A stretch of 64,000 nucleotides of DNA from Paracoccaceae bacterium (GCA_020628545.1 JAHDEX010000007.1:39375-103374), one strand, 5' to 3'. Positions 52,571 through 62,297 are shown, counted from the stretch's first letter. Numbers and translations are program-made. Notes: generated by a model from the letters alone, not told the origin.

Positions 52571-54594
52571 CGCCATAGGTGGGCGTAGCTTGCAAACGCG
52601 CCTTGCAGTTTTGCCAAAAGGCGATTGCCCTTGGTCGGTGCGGGAATATCGCCGTTTTGCAGGCGATCAATGGCAACCTCAACAGGGCAGGCAAGACCGG
52701 TCACAGGATCAAAGTAGCGCGGATATGCAATGAGCGTGGCGTGGGTGAGGGCGACAATGTCGGGGCGTGCCGCGCGGCGCGGACATGGCTTTCCGCGATC
52801 ATCTGTGAGCCCCCAACCCGCGTAGAAGGGTGTGCCAAAACAGGTCACGCTGGTATTGCGGATTAAGGCCTCAAAGCCGAGAAGGGACGTCATCGTCCAC
52901 ACTTCATCGGCGGCTGAAATTGCAGCGATTGGGTCAACGTCGTTCAGAATAATATCTGCGAAGCGTTCCACGTCGTTGACCGCACCATCGCGCAGGCCGG
53001 CTTCCACATCGGGATGCGGCTTATACATAATCGTCGCGGCGGGGTTGGCGGCACGCGTCGCTGCAAGCAGCATACGATTGGTGCAAATCTCGCCCGCGCC
53101 GAGGGCGATGGAGGCGTCATCCTCGACTTGTCCTGGTACGAGAATGCGTCGCCCTGCAGGAAGCCCGGATGGAAGTTCGCCTTTGTTGAGGTTGTACTTT
53201 GACACCGCGTGGGCCTGAAGCCGTCGGATCAAGCGCTCGGCCCGTGCGCGCTGCGGTTGGCTGAGGTTTTCCGATGCGGAAATGATCTCTTCCAACCGGC
53301 TGGGTCGGGTCGGGTCATAGTAGATACCCAGGTCGTCACAGACGAGAGAGAGGGGCGGGACGAGGTCGGCCCCGAGGCCACGGGACCGCAAGAAGCCGTC
53401 TTCGATACGCACGGCACCTTCGGGTGCTGCGTCTGCTTTGCTGGCCCACACCATGGCGCGGCGTTTCTCGTTCACATCGGCTGCGGTTGATTTGAAAGCG
53501 ACTGGTTTGATTTGACCGAACACTGCCTGTAACGGTTTGCGCTTCCACAGCCGCATCCCGTAGGCGTCCCAGCCCGCACGGTCTTCACGCCAGGCACGGG
53601 ATTGGGCCGCGAGCGTTGCGATGACATCTTCGATTTCACAAAGCCTGTCGCGGTAGGGATCGTACCACTTTGGATAGAGGATCATCGCAGCCGCAAAAAG
53701 TTGCGCGCGTGTCAACGTTCTCTGGCGTCGATCCAGTGGCTTGCGGTCGTCACTGAGGCCCCAGCCAATGTAAAACGGCTGCCCAAAGACAACGGGCTTA
53801 TGCCCCATCAGGATCGCTTCAAACCCGACTTGCGACGACACGGTGTAGACGGCAATGGCCCCTTCCAGCAGGGCGTATGGCGACCGTGGCGTGTCGTCCA
53901 ATGTGACGCGCCCAATGCAATCACCCTCGGAAAAGTAGCCCTTTCGATGTCCGGCTTGAGTTTCGGGATGGGTTTTCACGATGATGCGTGCGTTCGGATG
54001 CTCTTCCTGCGCGAAATAAAGCATCTCACGGAAGGTATTCAGGTCAGCACCGCTCGCCGTGACAGAGGCATCTTTGCGGGTCTGGTCGATGACAAGCACA
54101 TATCCCGCCTCTGGGGCAGGGACGGTTGGGTCAAAGGCATTGTATTTGGAAAGGTGGAGGTCCTGCAGTTGCTGCATCGCGTCTCGCGCGCGGTTGAGCA
54201 GGGCGAAATCGTCGAGCGGATGCGTCGCAAGCAGTTTTTCCAAGTCAGACGGTGTGCTCGGGTCGAAATGCACACCGCTGGTATCAATTTGCAGGCCAAG
54301 CGGTGGGGACCCGTCGCGCCCTGGCAGGACGGATCGCAGGAATGCATCCTCGACCCTGACGACGTCCGCATCGGTCATTTCCGCAACCGCCTCACCGCGA
54401 TGCGCTGTTGGAGAATTGCCCCAGACGCCAATCACATCGTCCGCGCCCGGCTTGCCGACTTTGATGTCATACCCCGCGAGCGTCATAATCCGACGGACCT
54501 GCGTTTGGGTCAGAAATCCACCGTTGAAAACGTAAAGCCGCCGCAAAGGGGAGTCCTCTGCGGCGGGCATGCGTCCTGTGTCGGACGTGTTCAC
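52567..54594 (-). CDS. capsular polysaccharide beta-Kdo transferase, KpsC-like, two tandem GT modules
   Basis: Internal duplication: VRVEDAFLRSV / VRIEDGFLRSRG and ARIIVKTHPE / ATIMYKPHPD. Confidence 0.82.
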   Translation of the reverse strand: MNTSDTGRMPAAEDSPLRRLYVFNGGFLTQTQVRRIMTLAGYDIKVGKPGADDVIGVWGNSPTAHRGEAVAEMTDADVVRVEDAFLRSVLPGRDGSPPLGLQIDTSGVHFDPSTPSDLEKLLATHPLDDFALLNRARDAMQQLQDLHLSKYNAFDPTVPAPEAGYVLVIDQTRKDASVTASGADLNTFREMLYFAQEEHPNARIIVKTHPETQAGHRKGYFSEGDCIGRVTLDDTPRSPYALLEGAIAVYTVSSQVGFEAILMGHKPVVFGQPFYIGWGLSDDRKPLDRRQRTLTRAQLFAAAMILYPKWYDPYRDRLCEIEDVIATLAAQSRAWREDRAGWDAYGMRLWKRKPLQAVFGQIKPVAFKSTAADVNEKRRAMVWASKADAAPEGAVRIEDGFLRSRGLGADLVPPLSLVCDDLGIYYDPTRPSRLEEIISASENLSQPQRARAERLIRRLQAHAVSKYNLNKGELPSGLPAGRRILVPGQVEDDASIALGAGEICTNRMLLAATRAANPAATIMYKPHPDVEAGLRDGAVNDVERFADIILNDVDPIAAISAADEVWTMTSLLGFEALIRNTSVTCFGTPFYAGWGLTDDRGKPCPRRAARPDIVALTHATLIAYPRYFDPVTGLACPVEVAIDRLQNGDIPAPTKGNRLLAKLQGAFASYAHLWR

Positions 54595-54595
54595 G

Positions 54596-55735
54596 TTAGT
54601 TCAGGCCAGAGACAGTCGTATCCAGGGCACGCACAGCGCCCAGCGAACCTGTCAGGGCCGCAATTGTCTTGTTGAACTGGCTGTATGGTGCCTCGGTCAC
54701 GAAGACGGTGTCTTCGTCACGGATTGCGAAATCGCGGGCCATAAAGATGCCATTTGGCCGTGTCAAATCAAGGACATAGACCACACGTTGTGTGCCGATC
54801 AGATCGGTCCGGCCGGTCAGACGGTTCGCGATCTCCTGCGGTTCGTTGCGGAAGACAAAGACACCTGTTGGATCGGCGAGGGTCGACGACAAACCGCCAA
54901 CCTGGGCAATCGCTTCAATGGCCGAGATCGACTGGCTTTCGAAAGTCACCTCGTTCTGGCGGCCTGTCGCACCCAGCGCGGTGAAGCTGCGGGTGTCGGC
55001 TTCGACAAACACGCGATCGCCGCTGCGCAATGCAATGTCATGGCCGGGGTGATCGTAGAGGTCTTCAAACCAGATGGACCCGGAATGGCTGCCACGGACC
55101 ACGGTCACCTGCGCTGTTTCAGGCTCAATCGCGATGCCGCCCGCGGCGGCGAGCATTGTGGCCAAGGTGCGTGTCGGACGCTCGATCGGGTAGACGCCTT
55201 GTGCACCTACGGCACCTGCCACAGCAACGGTCGCGCCGTCACCGGCAAGGCGGCGCACCTGGACCTGTGGGTCAGGTGTTTGATCGGCGAGTTTGTTGCT
55301 GATGATGCGGCGAATGGCTTCGGGAGAGTTGCCCGCAGCACGAATACGGCCCGCGTACGGCACGAAAATGAAGCCGGAGCCATCAACCTGAACTTCTTCC
55401 AGTACGGTCGCGTTTTGCCCAGTTGGGACAAGCAGACCGTCGTCCACGTTTTCCCATATTGTCAGCGCCAGTACGTCACCCGGTGCAATCGTGTCAGAGC
55501 CGAGGGTCGCCGCATTGCGGAACCCGGCCGAGAAACCAAGGGCAGGTGTCACAGAGGCGATGGCGTTCACACGGTCATCGACGGTCAGGATGAAAGCATC
55601 ACCTTGTTCGAGGACGCTGCCAGAAAAAATTTGGGACTTGTTAGGTCCTGAGCTTGGGACGCCACAGGCAGCAACTGCGCCTAGAGTCACGACGATGGCC
55701 ACGCCTTTTGCAAGGCGCAATGTCAGGGTTTTCAC
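54596..55735 (-). CDS. polysaccharide export outer-membrane lipoprotein (Wza/KpsD type)
   Basis: Lipobox VAACGVPS; SLBB-like repeats; poly-export N-domain GDVLALTIWEN. Confidence 0.85.
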   Translation of the reverse strand: MKTLTLRLAKGVAIVVTLGAVAACGVPSSGPNKSQIFSGSVLEQGDAFILTVDDRVNAIASVTPALGFSAGFRNAATLGSDTIAPGDVLALTIWENVDDGLLVPTGQNATVLEEVQVDGSGFIFVPYAGRIRAAGNSPEAIRRIISNKLADQTPDPQVQVRRLAGDGATVAVAGAVGAQGVYPIERPTRTLATMLAAAGGIAIEPETAQVTVVRGSHSGSIWFEDLYDHPGHDIALRSGDRVFVEADTRSFTALGATGRQNEVTFESQSISAIEAIAQVGGLSSTLADPTGVFVFRNEPQEIANRLTGRTDLIGTQRVVYVLDLTRPNGIFMARDFAIRDEDTVFVTEAPYSQFNKTIAALTGSLGAVRALDTTVSGLN

Positions 55736-55902
55736 TGCTGGTCTCCTCGACCTTATGTTCTGCCTCAGGGTATTCTTTTGTCTGAAGGCTAGGGGATAAG
55801 GGCGAAAATTCCTAGCAGACGGACAGGTTTACGCCGCAATGCTGTCACAAACTGTGACTTTTGCGCAGCGATGGTGTCTGGTGCAACAAGGTCTAGTGCG
55901 AC

Positions 55903-57198
55903 TTAGTTCACGACCCGCAAGGGTTGGCGCGGCGGAACTTTGCCCGCCTTGAGCGCATCATAGGGGTCTTCCTCAGCCAGCATCATATCCACGACTTCGC
56001 GTAGCAACTGGCGCCGTCCCCGCGATGAATAAAACCCGCCGGGAACTTGTGAGGTTTCCAACAGGAAGCGCCGAAAATCCTTGTATGCTTTGCTGTCGGG
56101 CCTATCCGGGTTGGCGAAGAATGCCGGGAGCGGCTGTTCGGAAACGAACTCCGGTTTGGCATAGACGGCGTCTCCGAATACCTTCAGCGGAATGCCGCGC
56201 CACAGGACCTGCTGGCCAGCGGTTGAATTGACGGTGACAGCGGTGCGGGCTTGATCGAGAAGCCGGGCCAGCTTGCCCCCGCGGACGTAATGGACGCGCC
56301 CAGAAACGCCATGTCGTTGTGCGGCGTTGCGGATCAAGCGCCGCACCGGTGAGCGGTCGTTTTCTAACGGGTGCGCCTTGAAGACGAGGTGGTGATGCTT
56401 CGGCGCCCCGAGAGCGAACCCTTCCATCACGATGTCGATGAACTCATCCATCCGCGAGAAGGGGGAATGTGCCTGGAAGCTGGCGTCATGTTCCAACTGC
56501 ATCAGGACGAGGTGATACGGAAACCCGCCGAGCCTGATCCGACGCGTGGCGAGCATGCGATCAATCGCGATGAGCGGCATGAGAATCAGGCGTTTGGAAT
56601 AAAGCAGTGCCTCTGTCGTGACCGGCAATTCGCGATGGCGCGTAAAGTTACGGAACTTACTGTTCAAGAACATCACAAACCAATGATAGACGGCGCCGTA
56701 GAAGACGTGTTCGCGCATATCGCCCCAATGAGCAGGGGGTGTCGGCACCTCAAGATCGGATCGCGCGAGCAGTTTTTGCATCGTCGCGACATCAAGGCTC
56801 ATCAGGCGGGAGTGACCGTTGCTGCCGCCCCGCTCGTAACTAACCCAGTAGGGACGCATGTAGCCTTCTTCAAAGACATGCACGGTCACACCACGATGTT
56901 CGGCGATGGTGATGGCTTTTGCGTGAATCGGGCGAATATCACCATAAAGCACAACATCGGTGATATGACGCTCTGTCAGAAGGTGATCAAAAGTTTCCGG
57001 CCAGTCATCTGCCGTGCCATAAAATGGCACAAATCCCGGTTTTCCAAACCAGAATGCGCGGTCACCAGCGTTGAACCCGACGCGGGATACTGCGCAGCCT
57101 GCGGTGCGCAACATGTCACCCAAATGCGCAAAGAAAGGCCCGTGGGGCCCCTGCAGGAAAAGGAAGTGGCGTTGGTCTGGCGAAATCACACGGAACAC
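55903..57198 (-). CDS. capsular polysaccharide biosynthesis protein, KpsS-like
   Basis: FLFLQGPHGPFFAHLGDMLRTAG, VFEEGYMRPYWVSYE, HHLVFKAHPLEN. Confidence 0.85.
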   Translation of the reverse strand: MFRVISPDQRHFLFLQGPHGPFFAHLGDMLRTAGCAVSRVGFNAGDRAFWFGKPGFVPFYGTADDWPETFDHLLTERHITDVVLYGDIRPIHAKAITIAEHRGVTVHVFEEGYMRPYWVSYERGGSNGHSRLMSLDVATMQKLLARSDLEVPTPPAHWGDMREHVFYGAVYHWFVMFLNSKFRNFTRHRELPVTTEALLYSKRLILMPLIAIDRMLATRRIRLGGFPYHLVLMQLEHDASFQAHSPFSRMDEFIDIVMEGFALGAPKHHHLVFKAHPLENDRSPVRRLIRNAAQRHGVSGRVHYVRGGKLARLLDQARTAVTVNSTAGQQVLWRGIPLKVFGDAVYAKPEFVSEQPLPAFFANPDRPDSKAYKDFRRFLLETSQVPGGFYSSRGRRQLLREVVDMMLAEEDPYDALKAGKVPPRQPLRVVN

Positions 57199-57339
57199 TT
57201 AGTACAGATACGTTTCGGTTGATATAATGCGCGGTGTCTCTGGCGAAAATATGGCTTGCGGCCTTGATCCCGCATCAGATCGCCGTTGTCACCCGTGCGA
57301 CCCAGCGATAGGTCTGGTTTGAATCGAAAAGAGGCACTT

Positions 57340-57942
57340 ATGTTCACCGGCATCATCACTGACATCGGCACAGTTCTGGAGGTTGAACAGCGCGGCGATC
57401 TGCGTGCGCGGATCGGCACCTCCTATGATCCTGCGACAATCGACATCGGCGCGTCGATTGCCTGCGACGGCGTCTGTTTGACGGTCATCGCATTGGGGTC
57501 GGAGCCGCAGAACTGGTTCGACGTTGAAATCTCTGCAGAAAGCGTTGGTTTGACCAATATCGGGCGGCAAACGTGGTCGGCAGGGCGGCGTATCAACCTT
57601 GAACGCGCACTGAAGGTCGGGGACGAGTTGGGCGGGCATATCGTCTCTGGTCATGTTGACGGCGTGGCCGAGGTGACCTCTGTCCGTGACGAAGGCGACA
57701 GCACGCGCGTCACCTTCAAGGCGCCTGACGATCTGGCAAAGTTTATCGCCCCCAAGGGGTCGGTCACGCTCAATGGTACATCCTTGACCGTGAATGAAGT
57801 GGACGGGGCCACTTTTGGCGTCAATTTTATCCCACATACGAAGGTTGCAACGACGTGGGGTGATGTGCGCGAGGGCGACGCGGTCAATCTTGAGATCGAC
57901 ACAATGGCTCGCTATGTCGCGCGGCTTCGCGAGTACGGATGA
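57340..57942 (+). CDS. ribE: riboflavin synthase
   Basis: MFTGIITDIGTV, IACDGVCLTV, GHIVSGHVDGV, SVTLNGTSLTVN. Confidence 0.96.
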   Translation: MFTGIITDIGTVLEVEQRGDLRARIGTSYDPATIDIGASIACDGVCLTVIALGSEPQNWFDVEISAESVGLTNIGRQTWSAGRRINLERALKVGDELGGHIVSGHVDGVAEVTSVRDEGDSTRVTFKAPDDLAKFIAPKGSVTLNGTSLTVNEVDGATFGVNFIPHTKVATTWGDVREGDAVNLEIDTMARYVARLREYG

Positions 57943-58493
57943 CGGCGGTTATTGGCCATAACAACGGTCCGACGCTTGAAGGTGGCAGATCGTGGCGGAC
58001 CTATACCTGGCGCAAGGCACGTGCAGATCTGTTGCCACAGCTACCGCTTGAAGTCGTCCGGCTCCGCGTGAAGCGTGCCAAAGCGCTGGGACTGCCTTAC
58101 AAAACCTACGCTGGCATCCGTGCGAGTACGGGGCACGACCTCGTGGGTTTTCTGTTCTCCAGCAATGCTTTGGGTGTCTACCGGGTTGGCCAGCAGGCAC
58201 CCGTTTTGGTAACGGACAAGCTCTCTGATTTAAAGGCCTGCCTGCGCATTGGTCTTGTCCATCAGCTGATTGATCTTTCCGGGATCTCCGTGCTCGACCG
58301 GATCGCGGATGCACCGCATCCCCATCTGTCCTGGTCGGATACGCGCGACCACGTGAAGGCCATCATCCACGCCACAGGCAAACCGGCGGACAGGTTTGTT
58401 CTGGTGGGTGAGACGATGTTTGAACGCGACTGGGCAGAAGCCGCGCAAACCGCAGGTTATCTTTCGGGTGCTCGCTATTTCAATCACCCTTGA
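57939..58493 (+). CDS. protein of unknown function within the rib operon
   Basis: 184-aa ORF, overlaps ribE by 4 nt; N-terminal IGHNNGPTL motif. Confidence 0.75.
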   Translation: MTAVIGHNNGPTLEGGRSWRTYTWRKARADLLPQLPLEVVRLRVKRAKALGLPYKTYAGIRASTGHDLVGFLFSSNALGVYRVGQQAPVLVTDKLSDLKACLRIGLVHQLIDLSGISVLDRIADAPHPHLSWSDTRDHVKAIIHATGKPADRFVLVGETMFERDWAEAAQTAGYLSGARYFNHP

Positions 58494-58575
58494 TGCGTTG
58501 TTTTGTGACGTCATGACGGTCTTTCCAAACATGGGGCGCTGGTCTATCCCGGCCACAACGCAATGAGGACCCGCC

Positions 58576-59706
58576 ATGAACGCCAACTTTGAAAAGCCGG
58601 GACCGGTCGAGGAAGACTGGAAAGACGCGATTTCGTCGGTTGAGGACATCATCGAAGATGCCCGTAACGGACGGATGTTCATCCTTGTCGACCACGAAGA
58701 TCGCGAGAACGAAGGCGACTTGGTGATCCCGGCGCAGATGGCGACACCTGATGCGATCAACTTCATGGCAACGCACGGGCGCGGGTTGATTTGTCTGACG
58801 CTACCATCAGACCGCATTGATGCGCTGGGCTTGCCGCTGATGTCGTCGCAGAACTCCTCCCGCCACGAGACGGCATTCACCGTCTCGATCGAAGCACGCG
58901 AGGGTGTGACGACGGGGATTTCCGCACACGACCGCGCCCGGACCGTGGCGGTCGCAATCGACGCGAGCAAAGGGGCCGCGGATATTGCAACGCCCGGTCA
59001 TGTCTTCCCTTTGCGCGCCCGTGATGGCGGCGTGCTTGTCCGGGCAGGGCATACGGAAGCGGCTGTCGATATTTCGCGCCTGGCGGGTCTGAACCCGTCT
59101 GGTGTGATCTGCGAGATCATGAAGGAAGATGGCGAGATGGCCCGTTTGCCGGATCTCGTTGCCTTTGCGCAGTTGCACAACCTGAAGATCGGAACGATTT
59201 CCGACCTGATTGCCTATCGCCGTCGCCACGACAACCTTGTCAAAGTGCGCGAGCAAGAGGTCATCACCTCCGAATTCGGAGGTGAGTGGGACATGAAGAT
59301 CTATACCGATGAGGCGCATGGGGATGAACATATCGTTCTGACGAAAGGAAACATCACCACCGACGCGCCTGTTCTTGTGCGGATGCACGCGATGGACCCA
59401 ATGTTGGACATCATCGGCACGGGCCCCAAAGGCCGCGCAGCAGAGTTCAATCACGCGATGGAGGTTGTCGCGGCCGAGGGGCGCGGAGTTGTGGTGCTTT
59501 TGCGTGATACGTCGATGAAACTCGACGTCGCTGATGAAGTCTCACCCAAGACGCTGCGCCAATACGGTCTCGGCGCGCAAATACTGAGCTCGCTGGGCTT
59601 GTCTCAGATCGAACTTCTGACAAATTCTCCCACGCCAAAGATCGTGGGGCTTGAGGCCTACGGCCTTGAAATCATTGGCACACGCAAAATTTCGGAGCTT
59701 GGATAA
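58576..59706 (+). CDS. ribB: 3,4-dihydroxy-2-butanone-4-phosphate synthase with degenerate RibA-like C-terminus (RibBX-type)
   Basis: DHEDRENEGDLVIPAQ, HGRGLICL; C-terminal RibA-like region lacks Cys zinc ligands. Confidence 0.88.
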   Translation: MNANFEKPGPVEEDWKDAISSVEDIIEDARNGRMFILVDHEDRENEGDLVIPAQMATPDAINFMATHGRGLICLTLPSDRIDALGLPLMSSQNSSRHETAFTVSIEAREGVTTGISAHDRARTVAVAIDASKGAADIATPGHVFPLRARDGGVLVRAGHTEAAVDISRLAGLNPSGVICEIMKEDGEMARLPDLVAFAQLHNLKIGTISDLIAYRRRHDNLVKVREQEVITSEFGGEWDMKIYTDEAHGDEHIVLTKGNITTDAPVLVRMHAMDPMLDIIGTGPKGRAAEFNHAMEVVAAEGRGVVVLLRDTSMKLDVADEVSPKTLRQYGLGAQILSSLGLSQIELLTNSPTPKIVGLEAYGLEIIGTRKISELG

Positions 59707-60239
59707 TGGCCGGTCCCCCGCATTACATCATGCCGCTGCCGGAGTTTGAGAAGCCGGTGAAAGTGCTGATCGTTGCCTCGCCCTACTACAAAGACCTCAG
59801 CGATATGCAGATCGCTGGTGCCGTTGCAGAGTTGGAAAAGGCAGGCGCGACCCATGACATTGCGCATGTCCCTGGTGCATTGGAGATTCCAACCGCCATC
59901 GGCATCGCAGAGCGAATGAGCAACTTTGACGGCTACGTCGCGCTCGGTTGTGTGATCCGGGGGGAGACGACGCACTACGACACGGTGTGCAACGATAGTT
60001 CGCGCGCCATACAGTTGCTGGGCCTTCAAGGACTTTGCATTGGGAACGGCATTCTGACGGTCGAGAATTACGACCAAGCCGAAGTCCGCGCCGATCCTGA
60101 CCAGCAGAATAAAGGTGGTGGGGCAGCCGCCGCGGCCTTGCACCTGATCGCACTCAGCCGTAGATGGGGCCGTCCCGACAAAGGTGTTGGGTTCACCTCC
60201 GAGATTCTTCTCGCCCAATCAGGCAACTCCACTGCATGA
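59706..60239 (+). CDS. ribH: 6,7-dimethyl-8-ribityllumazine synthase
   Basis: VPGALEIPTAI, GCVIRGETTHYD, GNGILTVEN. Confidence 0.95.
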   Translation: MAGPPHYIMPLPEFEKPVKVLIVASPYYKDLSDMQIAGAVAELEKAGATHDIAHVPGALEIPTAIGIAERMSNFDGYVALGCVIRGETTHYDTVCNDSSRAIQLLGLQGLCIGNGILTVENYDQAEVRADPDQQNKGGGAAAAALHLIALSRRWGRPDKGVGFTSEILLAQSGNSTA

Positions 60240-60709
60240 CCACGCTGTCGAATAACCAAATCCGTAAGATGAAATCGGCGGCTCGGCTTTATGCCGTCCA
60301 AGCACTGTTTCAGATGGAGGCCTCCGGCCAAACGGTCGAGCAGGTGATGCGGGAGTTTGAAGATCACCGCTTTGGCGCCGTTTATGACGGTGACGAGATG
60401 CAGGAGGGCGATGTTGAGACCTTCCGTGCCTTGATGGATCGCGCAGTCGACGAACAGGCCGCGATTGATCAGATGACCGACCGCGCGCTTGTTGCAAAGT
60501 GGCCTATCGCGCGCATTGATCCCACCTTGCGGGCCCTTTTTCGGGCGGCTGGTGCAGAGCTTTTGGCGAAACAAACACCACCAAAAGTGGTGATTGTGGA
60601 ATTCGTCGGCGTGGCGGAAGCGTTCTTTCCGGACGGAAAAGAGCCGAAATTCGTGAACGCGGTGGTTGATCACATGGCGCGCGAAGCGCAGCCGAACGCC
60701 TTCAGCTAA
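60236..60709 (+). CDS. nusB: transcription antitermination factor NusB
   Basis: SAARLYAVQALFQMEASG; C-terminal VIVEFVGVAEAFFPDGKEPKFVNAVVD. Confidence 0.93.
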   Translation: MTTLSNNQIRKMKSAARLYAVQALFQMEASGQTVEQVMREFEDHRFGAVYDGDEMQEGDVETFRALMDRAVDEQAAIDQMTDRALVAKWPIARIDPTLRALFRAAGAELLAKQTPPKVVIVEFVGVAEAFFPDGKEPKFVNAVVDHMAREAQPNAFS

Positions 60710-60730
60710 CGCGCATTTTTACCAAAATTC

Positions 60731-61240
60731 CTAGTTCGCGGATGCCATGCAAACGCTCGCGTCCGCGGGCAGTGTCACTTTCGCGGTGCCTGCGGCATCA
60801 AAGGTGCCTTTCAGAACACGATCGCTGAGCGCCACCCTGATCGATGCGCCTGCGATGTGCGACGGTGTAAATGTCATTCCTGCACCTTGGCCGTGTGTAT
60901 CGCTCAGTTGAGCAGACAGGTTCAGAAATTCACCTCGGGGGAGATCACGGACGAGAACCTGCAGGCGTTTATCGCCGTCGCGAACAGGGCTAAGGGCGCC
61001 ATAACCGCTTATGATTTCAACGGGTTGATGGGCTGACGTACCTTTGCTGGCATCGAAGATCAGATCGCCCGCAGACCCCGCAAGGTCAAGCATGACGATA
61101 GTATTGGACAAGTCGCAACCATTCGCCTCAAAGGAGATCTGGTCGCTTGGCGTGCTACCGGCGAATTTCACGATGAGATCCTGCGCAGCAACAGGTGCTG
61201 CCAAAGCAAGTAGTGCAAATATCAGGGCAGTCTTTTTCAT
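60731..61240 (-). CDS. secreted protein of unknown function (paralogue of 61721-62236)
   Basis: Signal peptide; C-x-n-C layout shared with the downstream paralogue. Confidence 0.6.
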   Translation of the reverse strand: MKKTALIFALLALAAPVAAQDLIVKFAGSTPSDQISFEANGCDLSNTIVMLDLAGSAGDLIFDASKGTSAHQPVEIISGYGALSPVRDGDKRLQVLVRDLPRGEFLNLSAQLSDTHGQGAGMTFTPSHIAGASIRVALSDRVLKGTFDAAGTAKVTLPADASVCMASAN

Positions 61241-61420
61241 TGAAATAGCCTTTCTGGCGATACTCTTTACTTAGGAACGCCTGATTGCGCTTTCCACTCT
61301 GGACAGAAAAATCGCTGAAATGTGTTCGATCTTTCAATCCCCGGAACCCACGCAGCGTTAACCGCTTCGTGAGGCATTTATGCGAAATTCGCGTTAACGC
61401 GATCAGGATTGGAGATTATT

Positions 61421-61720
61421 ATGCGCAAATTGTGGCACGTTGCAATTGTTTTGGCGGCCATTCATGGTCCATCTGTGGTTGTGGCCGATGGCGTCAATGC
61501 GGGACTGCAGGACCCTCTGGTCGTCCCATCAACCAGTCCAACCGCCCTGACCAACGGCACCACAACCGTCATCGTCGGCAGTAATGCATCAGGGCGCCCG
61601 GGTGTGTCGCCAGATCAGATTTACGGCTATGACGTCAACATCGCCTACGATCATGTCGTTGTGGGAATGGCGGTCTTGGGCGGTATTTTTCTGATGACAG
61701 AATGGATGGACGCGCGTTGA
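61421..61720 (+). CDS. small secreted/membrane-anchored protein of unknown function
   Basis: MRKLWHVAIVLAAIHGPSVVVADG signal, C-terminal TM DHVVVGMAVLGGIFLMTE. Confidence 0.55.
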   Translation: MRKLWHVAIVLAAIHGPSVVVADGVNAGLQDPLVVPSTSPTALTNGTTTVIVGSNASGRPGVSPDQIYGYDVNIAYDHVVVGMAVLGGIFLMTEWMDAR

Positions 61721-62236
61721 TCACCCGATGAACAGGCAGTTGGCCACTGCGGCTGGTAAGGGCACCTTGGCGACGCCGTCATTCGCAAAAGTGCCAACCG
61801 TTTGGTCGTCAGCAACTTGCAAAACTGCCGTTGCACCTGCGACCTCATTTTGGGCGACGTGGATCTCGGGGCCAAATCTGCCGCGCTCGGTATCATCGAC
61901 GTCCATCTTCAGCACAATGGGATTGTCGCGGTCGAGGGTCGCGATCAAGAGGATGAGTTGTTGATCGCCGTCGGTCACCGGCAGAAGTGTGGCCAGCCCC
62001 TCGTGCAGTTCTGCGGGCATCGGGTCTTGCGTACCGCGTCCACCGTATTCTGTGTCGATCAGGACACCGGCGACCGATGTTGTCAGGTCGATCGTCATCG
62101 TCGCGCCTGAAATGGCGCAGGTATCAGTTGTGATAGTGAATGAATCCCACGGGTTGCCGTCCCCAAAGGTCACCGTGATATCTGCGGACGCGCTGTGCGC
62201 CGATAGACCGGTGAGGAGCAAGAAGGGTCTGAACAT
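61721..62236 (-). CDS. secreted protein of unknown function (paralogue of 60731-61240)
   Basis: Signal peptide MFRPFLLLTGLSAHSASA; DTCAISGATMTIDL ... GTFANDGVAKVPLPAAVANC. Confidence 0.6.
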   Translation of the reverse strand: MFRPFLLLTGLSAHSASADITVTFGDGNPWDSFTITTDTCAISGATMTIDLTTSVAGVLIDTEYGGRGTQDPMPAELHEGLATLLPVTDGDQQLILLIATLDRDNPIVLKMDVDDTERGRFGPEIHVAQNEVAGATAVLQVADDQTVGTFANDGVAKVPLPAAVANCLFIG

Positions 62237-62297
62237 GACATTTCCCTTCATAAGCAAAAGGGTGGCGAGAACCGCAGCAACCGTAGGGGGTTTATTC

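Noticed and set aside
53602-54675. 357-aa plus-strand ORF, also 54569-55651 and 56371-57222
   Set aside because: Antisense shadows of the kpsC-like, wza-like and kpsS-like genes.
57199-57339. FMN riboswitch upstream of ribE
   Set aside because: Looked for the conserved RFN element pieces and did not find them.
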